In this document: in pieces, positions 34,006-46,565 of the stretch | Layout of the letters: each line of letters starts with the position of its first letter | Numbering within the stretch: position 1 is the first letter of the stretch | NCBI RefSeq assembly: GCF_047511655.1 | Contig: NC_133401.1 | Span: 10,262,001 to 10,326,000, forward strand | DNA: 64,000 nt | Direction: 5' to 3' | Source of the DNA: Castor canadensis | Lineage: Eukaryota > Chordata > Mammalia > Rodentia > Castoridae | Translations under genes and position numbers: made by a program | Notes under the pieces: model-generated | What the model was told of the DNA's origin: nothing | Database searches by the model: none | What the model saw: only the letters and a program-made list of their open reading frames with translations

Positions 34006-34428
34006 GGGGAGAGTCTCTTTCTCTTTCTCCCGCTCCCTCCCTCCCCCTGGCCCTTCCCACTCCCCCTCCCTCTCTCTCTCTCTCCCTCTCTCTTCCTCTC
34101 TCTCTCTCTCTTCCTCTCTCTCTCTCTCTCCTCCAGGCGGATCGCCGCGGACACTGAGATCTGCGACGGCTCCCATGCGATCCCGATGCCGCGGGCGTCA
34201 GCACATCCGTGGGTTCCTCCAACCCTCTCGAACCGCTGTCCTGGCGTCGGGCACCTCTTGCCCAAACTCAGGCCTGAATCCTTCGGGTTCGCGCTGGGGC
34301 TCTCGGGGCCTCCTCCGCCTTCCCGGAGCTCCGCCTGGGCGGCTCCCGCCATTCACGGCCGCCTGCGGGGAGACGCCGCCCCGCTTCGCTGCCAAAGGTC
34401 TCCAACGGCGCTGTGCGCGCGAGCGTCA
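34006..34428 (-). repeat. CpG-rich, GA-rich, A-tailed repeat unit, copy 2 (inverted)
   Basis: The reverse complement of 27088-27400, about 97% identical over roughly 305 bp. It continues into a longer purine tract (34016-34135 as CT on this strand) and a short A-rich end ('aaaaaaagcc' when read on the minus strand). Its left limit in sense orientation coincides with 'tgacgctcgcgcgcac', so the 30-bp array of copy 1 is absent here, as in a 5'-truncated retroposed copy. It directly abuts L1 ORF2 sequence at 34430. Confidence 0.85.
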
Positions 34429-34429
34429 G

Positions 34430-35600
34430 GTTTCCAGTCTTGGGGGAAAGTCTTCAGCTCATTGCCATTGTCTCTGCGATTAGCTGTGTACTTTTCGTTT
34501 TTAAATTTTTTCTTTTTTTTAGCTGTGGACTTTTCTTGAAAGTTCTTTATCATGTTGAGGAATACCCTTCTATTTCTAGTTTATTGAATTTCTGTGTCTT
34601 GCAAGGTTTTAACATTTTGTCAAAAGCTTTTGCATGAATTGTTCATGAGGTTTTCCCTCCTGTGTTGTGGTAAATGGACTGTTATTTGTATGCTGCATCT
34701 TGGAATAAATTGCACTTGGTCATTGTCTATAATCCTTTATAGATGCTCATATATTTGACTTGCTAAGATTTGGTTGAGAATTTTGCATCTATATTTGTGT
34801 GGGACTTGGGTCTATTATGAAAGTACTTTCACTTTTGTAAGACCTTTATGACTGGCCCTTTGATCTCTTATAAAATCTTTGAAATTTCTTGTGATATCTT
34901 TGTTTACCTTTGGTACCAGTGTTATGTTGGACTCATAAAATGAGTTAGAATGCATTTCTTTCCTTCTATTTGTTTTTGAAGCTCGTGAGAAGGATTGGTG
35001 TTAAAAAGTTGAATGTTTAATAGAATTCATCTTGTCCACAGCAGGGACTTGTTGATTGCTTACTTAATTTCTCTCCATGGTACAGGTCTCTCCATACCTA
35101 CAGCCCCTGTTCAGTCCATCTTGGCAGTCTATGTCTCATGGAATTTGTCCATTTCAGCCAGGTTATCAAATGTAGACTATAATGTTACTAAGCTCTCGTA
35201 ATCATTTTTATTTCTGTAAGGTGGAGAGCATACCTGCCCTTTTGTTTCTGATTTTAGTGATTTTAGTCTATTTTTCTTAGTTAATCTATTTAGGTTTGTC
35301 AATGCTGTTCTCACAGAATCAGCTTTTTGTTTCCCTGAATTTCTGTATTTCATTTACATCTGCTATAGTCTTTATAATTTCTTTCTCACACTGGCTTTGG
35401 TGTATGCTCTTTTTTGTATCTTTGTAATGTAAACCTAGGTTATTGATTTGAGACCTTTATATTTCTTAAATGTAGACATTGACATCTTTAACGTTCCTTC
35501 AAGGCACTGAGAGTGCCACATCCCATAGGGTTTGGTGTACTGTTTTTTAACATTATTTTTGGACATCTGAAAGTATTTTTAAAACTCCCTTCCAATTTCT
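34430..35600 (-). repeat. L1 ORF2 fragment
   Basis: On the minus strand it reads 'gatgcaaaattctcaacc', 'ctttcaagaaaag' and 'cacagctaatcgcagagac...ctgaagactttcccccaag', successive parts of L1 ORF2. A 39-bp duplication ('agctgtgtacttttc' at 34482 and 'agctgtggacttttc' at 34521) interrupts it. It stops abruptly at the CpG-rich unit. Confidence 0.75.
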
Positions 35601-35624
35601 GTTTTGGACCCATTGGCTGTGTAG

Positions 35625-36372
35625 GAGTGGTGCACACTCCTGGAAATCAGCACCTTGGGAGGCAGAGAGAGAGGAATTGGGTCAAGGTTAGCCCAGCAAA
35701 GAAAGTTAGCAAACCCTTATCTCAAAAAAGATGTTTGTGCATGCCAGTTATCCAAGGTACTGTGGAGTCAGAGCTAGAAAAATCAAAACCTCAGGCTGGT
35801 CTGATCCAAAGCAAGATAATTTACTGAGTTTACTGAGTTACTGAGTTTACTGACTGTTTCTCAGTCAGTAATGTGCCTGCCTAGCAAGTGTGAGGCCCTG
35901 AGTTCAAAGTCCAGTGTTACCCAAAACACCTCCCAAAAAGGTGTGTTACTAAATTCCATGATGTGTGGATTTTCCACTTTTCCTTCTCTCTGCTGATTTC
36001 TGCATTCATTCTACCACCACAGTGGAGACACAGTGTTCGATTTCAATTAAAAAGTCAACTCCTGGGGCTGAGGGGGTAGTCCTATCTCTGATAGAGCATT
36101 TGCCAGCATGCACAGGGGCCTGTGTTTCGTCCTCAGCACCACAAACAAAAAAGTCATTCTGCTGGCGTTGTTCACAGCAATTTTGTTTATAGCAAATGCA
36201 TGAGTCCTGAGAGGTGAATACACAAGGGTCTCAGCCACAACCTGAAAAAGGCCAAAGAAGCCAGGAGTGTTGGTGCACACCTGAAAGGCCAGCATTCTCT
36301 GACCGAGGCAGAGGATCACGTACCTGACACCAGCCTGGGCTAAGTAGTGAGATTCTATCTAAAAAAAAAATC
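35625..36372 (+). repeat. SINEs
   Basis: A B1-like unit 35625-35730; a SINE 35740-35935 with an internal 'ttactgagt' repeat patch (35820-35870) and an end 'gagttcaaagtccagtg'; an ID-like unit 36062-36150; a B1-like unit 36260-36372. Confidence 0.65.
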
Positions 36373-37869
36373 AAAGAGGCCGAAGAGTCAGAGAGCACTG
36401 TACGAGGGAGGCACTGTGTGAATGAAGGGAATAGGAACTGCACACCTGGTCACAGCTGGAGTGAGAAGTAGGACAGCTGTGACGTAATGTGAAGAGGAGC
36501 AGTTGTTTCCTGTTCTCCTGGCTTTTCCTTTCAATTTTTGTTAAGGAGTAAAGCTGTCCAAGTTTATTAACAGGCAAAAAAGGAAAAATTATTTATTAAC
36601 CCAATATACATTATTTTACCTCAGTACCATTTAGAAATATCTACATCTCTCTTGTATAGGGAAGGAGCCAACAGGGATTTTCAGGTGGAAAAGTCAATGA
36701 TTCTGGGGAACTCAGCAGGCATTGAGAGCAAACAGGAACCTGGAACCAAGTGCATTTTGCCTGCAGAACAGAAAGTAGTTGGTGAAGGATTGTCTTTTCT
36801 ACAAAAATAAAGGACAGTGGTAGGTGACAAAAGTCTGTCCAGGTGTGTTCACATCCGTTAGGGTTTAGTTTAGTTGAGGAAATCTTAGAGAAAGGACTAA
36901 AGAGGACTGTTTCTTCTTTGAAGGGTCGGGACTTCAGGCACATATGAGAACATTGCAGGCAGCCTCCTCCTGCAGAGGGAGGGGACAAACAATGAAAGGT
37001 GAGGGGGACCCTGATTCTGAGGTAGGTTTTAGGATCATTCAACTTCCTTTAGATCAAATTTCTCAGTATCCAAAAATGCCGTATTTTGGTAGTATCATTC
37101 TCAGCTCCACCAGCAGTGTTTTGTTTTGTTTTTCTTTTTTCTTTTTACTTTCATTCAATGTAATATTTTGGAAACCCATCTGTCAGGGTATAAGAATGAC
37201 AAGTCCTTGGTCTTGCCAAAGAAAGAATTCAGAGCACACACACAAGGAGTTTTTAACAGAGCAAGATTTTTTTCTAAGTCAAAGGAAGAATTTGATGCAG
37301 CAGAAGCAAATGCAAAGTAAGAGCATAGCTTCACAGGTGCTGAGGGTGGGAGCCTGACCACACAGTCAGGTGCATGGAGCACTCACATCTCAGACACTTT
37401 TCTGAACTGTGGGAGATTAGATACATTAATTTCATGTACAGAATGGGAGGGCATTTCTAAGAACTGGGGATGGGGAAGGCTTTACCTAATAAGAAGACCT
37501 CAGAGCCAAGATAGCGACTGAGCGGAGGAGTGCACTTCAGCCACAGCTCCAATGAAATGTACATGAGGCATCTGGGGACCCTTTAGACTTGAGAAAGTGC
37601 CTGTTAGGGTCATTGCTAGGACCGTTGGCCACTCTAACAGGAAGTAGCCTCAACTGTGGTCAACCCATACTCCAGGACATTTGTGAACAGCACATTTGGT
37701 AGTGTATACACAAGTACCATGCTGCACCAGCTCTCTCTGGCTCCTTTCTGGTGTGGAGCTCTTTCTGCCTGGCCACTCCATAACACATCCATGCTGTGTG
37801 TCTGTCTCTAGATTTCTTCTTATTGCTGAAGGTATTTCTTTATGTGGGAATCATTACAAATCCCTACCA
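36373..37869. other. Intergenic, possibly old LTR sequence
   Basis: No gene was seen. The stretch 37170-37680 ('gtataagaatgacaagtcc' onward) has the flavour of an antisense ERV leader or LTR, but I could not assign it. Confidence 0.3.
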
Positions 37870-38830
37870 TTTGTGTGAGCTCTTGTGGCTACCTTCTCTA
37901 CTTTGATGAAGGGCCAAAGAAGTAGAAATGAAGCTTGGAGAATGAACTTGACTTTGCAAAATGGATTCCACACGTGCTTCATAACAAGGCTAGGTCTCAG
38001 GCTTGCACTTTCATGCACTCTCACACAGCACAGTATTTCTACCCTGCTCCCTGAACCTAAAAGACCCCGTTGCACTCCAAAAAAGGGCGTTACTCAGGTA
38101 CCTTCTGAGAATTGATCAGACTCCCTTCTGCCTCCTGAGGCAGGTCTGAATTTGAACTCCGGTTCTTACAAGTCTGATGAGTGGGGCTCCCAGATTGGTT
38201 CCCAAGCCTTCCCATGTTCTTTGTGCAACTGGAACTCGCTTCTTTCACTCACCAGGAGAGAGGCTCCCCCCTCAGATGAACATGGTCCAGTGGTGCCTGG
38301 CAGGGGCAGCTTTTCCAGTGAGATGGGGACTTTGAACCAGTGACAAGGATTGGAAACACCACCATCCAAGTCCAGGGCAGGCTCCCAGAAATGTTGCAGG
38401 AGGGCTGAGACAGACTGAGAGGGCACCAAAGATTTCAGGAAGTAAGTTACTAAGCAAGCAGGCAGCAACTCAGTGGACTCGTGACCAAAGGCTGAGTCCC
38501 GAGAACAAAGGGAGTTTTCTTATATACCATTTAGAGCAGGCTGCACAAATGGGGGTGATGGGAGATGCCGGAAAAGACAACAGACAAAAGACAAAACGTG
38601 CATGACGCTGGGGCCAGGTAGGCTGGGTGCTCTGATGGAGACACACCGGCCCCTCCACCTCCAGTGCGTTTATTATACACAGTAGCAACACCAGGCGGAG
38701 ACACACTTCTCAGGGGAGGGTGTGACATTGTAATCCTCGGGAACAGGAGAAACCTGTGACAACTTCTCTCCCAATGTAAACATCTTAAACAGCTGTACCG
38801 CATCTTGCCCACCTCTGCGGTTGAGGCTGT
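37870..38830 (-). mobile_element. Fossil gammaretrovirus-like ERV1: LTR and leader
   Basis: On the minus strand it has a TATA-like 'ggtatataag', then 'cctttgttctc' and 'gactcagcctttgg' (R/U5), an LTR end near 38391, a primer-binding-site-like 'tgggagcctgccctgg', and a leader with 'tctcctggtgagtg'. The leader matches the plus-strand element at 46566 in long blocks ('gttcagggagcagggtagaa'). It is old, incomplete and of low identity to its relative (roughly three quarters). Confidence 0.65.
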
Positions 38831-39179
38831 GCCAATTCAAGCAGCGATCTATTGGGAATAACTATGCTTTCTCCTTTCTGCAGTTGTGGGCTGTGCCAAA
38901 CTGAAACCCAACCCGCGGTTTATTCCATACACCTGTCAGCTCCCGACAGTGTGTGATCACTTCACCATGTTGTGGAATTTGGTTTGCAAATATTTTATTA
39001 AGAATTTGGTTTGCAAATGATTACAAATTTTGCAAAGATTTAATTAGGAATCTCTCTCTGTATAGCTGTCTTTATCGCAAACTAGCAAAAACGCCATGTC
39101 TTTCTTATAGTCTGTCATGGCCCAAATGATATACATACACATGTGAGTAAATGTAAAAATGATAAAATAAAAAAGAATT

Positions 39180-42100
39180 TTTGCATCTATGTTCATCTAC
39201 AATTTCTACTTTTATTTCTTTTTTTGGGTTTTGGTATCAGTGGAAGGCTGGCCTCACAGAATGAGGTACAGACCTGTTGATGTCCTCTTGGGTCTTTTTA
39301 GGTAGGTCACATGCACCTAGAAATTTATCCATTTCTTCAAGATTTCCAGTTTATTAGAATACAAGTTTTTGAAGTATTCCCTCGTGATCCTCTGGATTTA
39401 AATATAGGCACTCATAGCTATAAACTTTCCTCTTAGTGCTGCCTTTGCTGTGTCCCAAGGGTTCTTGTAAGTTCTGTTTTCATTTCCATTTGACTTAGGA
39501 ATTTTTTATTTCTGTTTTGTTTGTTGACCCACTGATCATTGACTGTGTATTGTTCAGGCTCCATGTGTTTGTGTATTTTCTGTAGTTTCTTTTGCTGTTG
39601 ATTTCTAGGGTTAATCCATTATTATCTTATAAAATACATGAGTCACTTCTATTTTATTAAATTTGTTAAGATATGGTTTATGTCCTAAAATAAGACCTAT
39701 TTTGGAGAAAGTTCCCTGGGCTGCTGAGAATAATGTGCATGTCTGCAGTTTTGTTTATTTAATCCATTTCATCTATGGTGTCTTTTAATTCTGAAATTTC
39801 TTTGTTGATTCTTTATCTGGATGACATTGGTTTGTGAACATCAGGTGTGGAGTTCATGCACTTTATATAAAGTTTATCTGTGCTCTTATGTGTAGTTGTG
39901 TTTGTTTTATGAATTGGGTGTGCTCATGTTTAGTGTGTATTATTTTACAATTGTTATATCTTGTGATGGGTTGCTTCTTTTTCAGTATGAAAGGATTTTC
40001 TTTGTCTCTTCTAATTTTATTTTGAATTCTGCATGTCAGAGAGGAGCTCTTCCTGCCTGCTTTCAGGTTCTGCTTCCTTTGAGTGCCTTTTTCCATCCTT
40101 TCACTTTAAGTCTGTATTTGTCTAGCCAGTGTGGTATGTTTCTTTTAGGCAACAAATGGATTGTTCTTTTTTTTAATCAAACACACCAGTCTATGTCTTT
40201 TAGTAGGAGAATTGAGACATTAACATTGAGAGTTGTTATGGAAATATATGTACCTGTCATTTTTCTTTTTCATAGTATTTGAGTCCTTCATCAGCTTCAT
40301 TTGTTAATCTACTCATCCAGTAAGATTTATTCTTTCTGGTATTTTCCTGATTACATCTGCCTTCCTTTCTGGAGGTAGCATTCCTTTATATATCTTCTGA
40401 AGTGCTGGCTTACCATTCATGCATTCCTTTAGTTTTTGTTTATCATGAAAGGTTTTTATTTCTACTTCAATCATGGAAGATAGTTTTGCTGACTATACCA
40501 ATTTAGGTCACCAGCTGTTTTCTTTCAGGTCTGAAATACATTGTCTGCCTTGTTTTTAGGGTTTCTCTTGAGAAATCAGATAGATTCGCTTTATATGAAG
40601 TTTTCATTTCCAGAATTTCAATTTGATTTTTTCAAGATTACTATATCTTCATTGAATTCCTCTTTCATATCCTGCATTGCCTTATTTATTTAATTTAGTA
40701 TTTATTTGTATTCTCTTGTAATTCATTCAGGTGTTTATCTGTACCTCTTTCCTTTGTTGATCATTCTTGTACCTGTTCTCTAGAATTTTTTGTCTGAGAT
40801 TTTATCTACTTTACTGTTGCTGGTGTCTATCACTGGAGTTGCTGGCTTTTGGAGGTGTCCTGTTGCATTATTTTTTCATATTGTGTGTTTCTGTATAGGG
40901 ATTTGTGCATAGGCCAACTCACTGGTTTAAGATGTAATCAACTGTAGTTGCTGAGTTGAAATGTTCTCAGTGTTTAGGCAGGACTGTGTACAAGTGGAGA
41001 TGTACTTTCTCAACTCTCCACTCAGTGGTGGGGGAGGGTTTTAATTAAACAAATTCTTGCCCATGTGCTCAGGGCACCAGTTTTGATTCCCAGCAACACT
41101 CAAATAGAAGAAAAGTAACTGGAGTCTGTTGCAGTTCCTAGCATCTGTGTTGGTGCTATGTGTGGGTTGGGGGCAGGTAGAATCAAATGTCAGTTTCCAC
41201 CTCTGTGGTGCTTTCACCTTAGAGTCATCCCTTCTTTGTGTACTGTAAGCCACAGCTGGCTGCAAGGAGATTTTTAGTCTGTGGGACAGGCAGGTTCTCA
41301 CTTGCTGCACAGATTCCCAGTTTGTCCCCCTAGGGTCAGTTAGCCTCCAATCTTAGGGGTTTCGATAAATGTCTCAGAAAGTGAAGGAAATAAGAAACAG
41401 AGCATTGAGTTCTGCAGTGGCAGTGGAGAACTGAGGGATTCAGGCGCTCTGTCTTCAGGTCATGTTGCTTTCAGAGCCAGCCCTGTGTGAGGGAGAAGGC
41501 TGAGGGAAATTGCATAATCCCCAGGTCCTGTGCTCACAGCAATCAGCTCCACCTGGCAACAAAAGTCCACAGCTGGCAGGTACCTGAGCACTCCAAGTTA
41601 CAGGCTTGCTGCCATTTCTGCAGTGATCCTCAGGCAATGGCACCTGCTCTGCCAAGGAGTGTGGAGCCTCAGACCAGCACACTATGCCTGAGACTGCATG
41701 AGCTCTAGATGCTAAAACTTCCCAGCTGATCGACGTCAGACCTTCTCCCTCTGCAAAAACACATTTCATGGCTTCTCCCTCCCTGACACTGTGGTCAGGT
41801 CTCCCAAGACTCCCTGAGTCATGATTGATCCTCATTTTTAAGTCTTGATCAAGATGATACAGCTTTCTGGGATATGGGGACAAAAACATGTTTCTGCCCA
41901 ATGCTAGCCTGGCACAGCAGGGAAGGCCCTGTCCCTCCAAATCCCCACACTGGGCTCAAGGCTTCTAGGAGATATGGGCTTGTCCGACAGCTAGGTCTGC
42001 CACTATCACCATGGCTGTCTAGATTATCTTCTGGTGGAGGCTTCCATTTTCCCTCCACTCCCCAAGTGCCCTGAGCACATGGGCAAAAATTTGGCTACTG

Positions 42101-42434
42101 AGATACCCCGTAGTCCAGTGGTGAAAAACGACACTTCCACCCAGCCACTACACATTTCTGCCTGAGCTTGCAGACATTTCAGCTGAAAGACTACAGGTGA
42201 TGACAACTTCCAACCAATGACTTGGCCTCAAATACACAATGGGCTGGAGTCTCCTAATTGTTCTGTCACCAGTTTCTTTGTGCTTTTCTGTTGTCCTGTT
42301 CTTCTTTCAGGGTACCAGTATGCTCTCTCTTCTGAATACAGTCTCTACTTTGTTACCCTGACTCTTCTCATTAATAGATTAGCCAGTTTGTGAAAGCTCG
42401 TACTATGCCATCTTGCCCTGACTCCTCTCTGAAG
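39180..42434 (-). repeat. L1 with an intact-looking 5' end, truncated within ORF2
   Basis: The minus strand begins near 42434 with 'ggagtcagggcaagatggc', the typical L1 5' start, runs through a 1.4-kb 5'UTR-like region, then ORF1-like sequence (about 40960-40250), then the first part of ORF2 ('gaagaaatggataaatttc', 'cattctgtgaggccagcc', 'gatgcaaaaattc'). The 3' half of ORF2 and the tail are missing at 39180. Most frames are closed. Confidence 0.7.
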
Positions 42435-42519
42435 ATTGTAACAATAGCCTGCAGTAACAAGTTTTCCTTCCTTTCTTTCTTTTTCTTTCTTCTCTCTCTA
42501 TTTTGTTATTCTTCTCCTT

Positions 42520-43057
42520 CCTTTTGACAACTAGAGTTTGAACTTTGGACATTTTGCTTGCTAGGCAAGTGCTCTACCATGTGAGCCACACTCCCAGCCT
42601 TTTTTGCCTTGGGTATTTTTCAAATAGGGTTTAACATTTATGCCAAGGCTAGTCTGGACTGTGATCCTCCTATTTACACTTTCCAAGTAGCTGGGATGAC
42701 AGACACATGTCACCACATCACTCAATCTTTTATTGGTTGAGATGGGGTCTCACCAACTTTTTATCTGAGGTGACCTCAAACCACAATCCTCAAAATCTCT
42801 GCCTCCCAAGTAGCTAGGAATACATGAGGTACCTGGCCCAGCAACTTTTTCTTTCTCACAGAGGTCAATAAGATATAAATGAGTTCTTTCCAATTGATGG
42901 TATCATAGATCAGATGCCTGAGAAGAATGGCCTGAGATAGAGATTCTTGTTTAAATGATTTATTGACCCAATTTATTTTAGGACAGTACTGGGGTTTGAA
43001 TTTGGGGCCTCATGCTTGAAAGCAGGTGATCTACAACTTGAGTCACTCCGCCAGTCA
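42520..43057 (-). repeat. Three reverse SINEs
   Basis: A right-half monomer 42525-42600 ('gctctaccatgtgagccacac'), a B1-like double unit 42601-42840, and a monomer 42982-43057. A pyrimidine-rich tract (42465-42515) precedes them. Confidence 0.7.
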
Positions 43058-43649
43058 TAAAAGGTCTTTTAAGGATGAAATTTTTTTTCGAGTGATGTAT
43101 TGAAAGAGATGCCAGAAGAAGGGAAATGGGGAAACAGGAAAAGGAAGGAAGGGAGGCTGAACTGAATTAGCTGTAGTCTGCTCCCACTGAGAAGCACAGG
43201 TGCAGGAAAGGCACATAGAGCTGGGCTGCATTGGGAGAATATGGCCTTGTGCCCCACACCACTAAGCCACTGGCTGTATTCTCCTTACCAGGTTGAGAGG
43301 TATGAGAGAACAGAATGACCTCCCTGCTGGAGTGACCTCTGCTTGACCAAGTACACTTCTCCTGAGTCCATTCCACATTGCATATGTACACATAAAAAAT
43401 TATATTAAAAAATAATGCTGACAATGCAAAGTAGTGGGGGTACTTCAAAAGAAAATAACTAAAGGTTAAATAACGACATATGAGAAAGAGTATAACAGGG
43501 ATAGCTTATGGGAAGTGATCCACAAGCAATGGCCAAATTTCATGATCATTAACTATATTTTTAGTGCAACAAGGACTATTCAAAAAGCACTAATCTGCAG
43601 ATGCCAACTGGGTGACTAAAAGCAGGATAGAAACCTGGCATCTCTGCCT

Positions 43650-44708
43650 TCCTTTTGCACCTGTCTCCTTCTGCACCTGGATCATATTCCTGCTCAGCTC
43701 TTCCCATAGACATGTCAGTCATTTCAGGAGTGTCCATCTAAAGGAAGTCATGCTCCCCTTCCAGGATGAAGACACCAGGAGGAATAAGGTGTTCTCAAGA
43801 TTTCCCAGGACACCACAATCAACAGATTGTCAACCACCAGCTTTTACATGTCCTGTTCCAGATCCCTTGGGTCAGTGCCTTGAGGTCTCAGGTCACTGTT
43901 CTAAACTTGCAGTCACCTTGGAGTTCAGGACCATGGAGACTCACAGCAGGTCACAGCATGAGGAGACTGGTCCCCATGCAGAAGCAACTACCCCAAGGCT
44001 GTCCCCTAAGACAGAGCAGTAATCTTATGAGAATTGGATTCCCCCCTTTATCAGTGACAGTGGTGACAGTTTCTCCAAGGCCACCCTGAAGACCAGAACT
44101 GAGAGAATGATGGACCACCATGGTTTAAAAACCACTGCTTAATGATGCCTACTGACACCCCCATGCCAAATGCTTCCTCTAGACAAACCCATCGCTCATG
44201 TCAGTAGTCCCAACAATAAGCTGGCCGTGTGCTCTCCTCCACCCTCCCCACATGGCCACAGAACTTAAACTCCCTGCCTGCGATCCATCATTACCATTCC
44301 ATTTGACTTCTGGGGTGAGCGGCTACATGCAATTGCTGGGACCCCGAGTCAAGTATGAGGTGTGGGAATCTGGTAGCACATCAGTCAGCACCTATAGCCA
44401 TCAAAGACCAAATCTAATCAACTCACTCTCCTTACCTGAGAAGTTAACCCTCTGTGGTGGAAGGCAGCATGATTTAGAGCACTAAATATGTGTGCATTTA
44501 ACAAATACAAAAGGACTGCTCTCAATACAAGCTAAGCAGTCATTCCAGAAGCTTACTTGCACATGGCTGCTTGTATAGATTAGACTTTTTAAACCTAATT
44601 ACTTTAAATAACTGGTCTCAACACTCTGAAAACAGCCACTGGATTACTTCCTGTACGATGAGGTAATGGGCACATCTATCTATATTTACAATTAGGATTT
44701 ATTGGGTA
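43650..44708 (+). repeat. Direct segmental duplication, arm A
   Basis: Co-linear with 62186-63249 from 'cacctgtctcctt' through 'caggatgaagacacc' and 'agatttcccaggacacc' to 'atttacaattaggatttattggg'. The arms look about 85-90% identical by eye. No gene was recognised inside. Being in the galectin-cluster interval, it may be a relic of the tandem duplications that built that cluster. Confidence 0.85.
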
Positions 44709-44711
44709 TTT

Positions 44712-44880
44712 TCTGTGTGTAAGGTGGGATTTCAAGGCTGAGGTGCTGGTCATATTTATTTCATTAGTTATCACAGAAGGGCTGGAATGCATGTCCCACT
44801 ATTATATCCATTTTACAGTCAAGGACATCAGCGCACAGACACCATAAGCATTTTATCATTTCACAGGAGCTTGGTGTGAC
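44712..44880 (-). repeat. MIR-like ancient repeat
   Basis: 'attatatccattttacagtc', 'aaggacatcagcgcacagac' and 'gagcttggtgtgacc' resemble the reverse complement of a MIR. It lies beyond the duplicated segment and is absent from arm B. Confidence 0.5.
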
Positions 44881-45164
44881 CTAATCAGGCTTGGAACATG
44901 GCCAGCCTGAGTGCAGAGCTTCCAGTCTTAATGGCATCAGCCTAAGTATTATCAGCCCATCCTTGAACTTGAGACTTGTATCATATCTTTCATGCCTTAA
45001 GGTCTGCAGGTTTATGAAGTCATGGATTCTGATTAAGCCAGGTCTTTCTCCAAATTGGTCTTATGAAGAATGGCATGGCTTTTCAATTTAGAACTGTCAG
45101 CTTCCTCCACACTCTTAGACTTCCCATCCCTACTATTGTCCTATGTAAAGACTGGCAATATGGA

Positions 45165-46475
45165 AGCCGAGCACAGCAGCAAATGCCTGTAATCCCAGCC
45201 CTCAGGAGGCTGAGGTAGGAAGATCTTAAGTTCAATACACAGTTACATAGTAAGTTCAAGGCCAATGTGAGCTGCATAGGTAGACCCTGTCTCAAAACAT
45301 ACAAACATCTAGGCACTAGTGACTCATGCCTGTATTTCCAGCTACTCAGAAGGCAGAGACCAGGATATTGGTTTGAAGACACCTAAGGCAAAATAGTTCA
45401 TGAGACCCTATCTCAAAAAACCCATGAAAAAGGTATGGTGGGATGGCTCTAGGTGTAGGCTCTAAGTTCAAGTCCCAGTACTGTAAAAACAAAAAACAAA
45501 AAACAAAAAAGAGTGGCCAAATGTTTTAGTGGGTAAGGTGGAGGATTGATGAAATCTAAGTGTCTGAGGAAATTTTTGCTAGTGTCTAGGTGTATGCTAC
45601 ACGTGTCAGCATATATTTAAAAAGTGGCAGCCCATGTTGTAATCTTAGCACTTAGAAGGCTGAGACAAGAGGACTATGAACTCAAGGCCAACCTGGGCTA
45701 CCTAATGAGACTCTGTCTCCAAAAACTGAGGCCTGCAGATATAGACAGCATACACAGATGCTTGTGTAGCATGTGTAAACCCCTGGCTTCAAATCTTGAC
45801 ACTGAGAAAAATTAAAATTAAAATTACTTTTTAATAGGGCACAGTAATCCTAGATATGTGAGAAGAAGAGAGCAAGAGGATCTAGGCTCAAGACCAGCCC
45901 AGGCAAAAAAACATGGCTTTATCTCAAAAATACCCAACACCAAACAAAATGCTGAAAATTGGCTAAAGTGGTACAGTGCCTGCCTTGTAAGCATGAGGCA
46001 CTGAGTTCTAAATCCCAGTGCTGTAAAAAATTAATTCTTAATTAATTAATGAAAATTCTTAATTTTATACTCTTATGAATGTACTTTAGGAGAAAGTATT
46101 CCATGAATTGTATATAGTGAAAATAAGTGTGAGTTATCAATTTATAGCAAACTTGTCAAAAGAAGAAATTATAACACATTTCACGGGAGATCTGGTTGGC
46201 TCTATTTGCAATTCATGGATGGGGCAGCTGTCTCAACACATACAAACAGCTGGGTGCTTGTGACTCATGCTTGTAATCTTAGCTATTCAGAAGGCAGAGA
46301 TAAGAAAGATTAAAACCTGGATGTGTTCAAAACCGCAACCAGGGAGAAATAGTTCACAGATCTTACCTTAAAAAACCCATCAGAAAAATGGGCTTGTGGA
46401 GTGGCTCAAGCAGTAAGCCCTGAGTCAAACCCCAGTACCTCAAAAGAAAACAAAACAAGAAAACAAACAAAAAAG
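45165..46475 (+). repeat. Run of five SINEs, including a local duplication
   Basis: B1-like 45165-45302; dimer 45311-45510; B1-like 45624-45820; dimer-like 45836-46032; dimer 46250-46475. The dimers at 45311 and 46250 and their shared right flanks are paralogous, not independent insertions. Confidence 0.75.
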
Positions 46476-46565
46476 AGTGGCCATATGTTTATATTGAGTA
46501 AGGTGGAGGATTGATGAATTCTTAGCATCTGAGGAAATTTTTGCCTAATGTCCAGGTGTAGCAGG

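Noticed and set aside
33745-34539. A 264-codon open frame on the plus strand
   Set aside because: It is mostly the antisense of the CpG-rich unit plus a CT tract (Ser-Leu repeats). No domain is recognisable.
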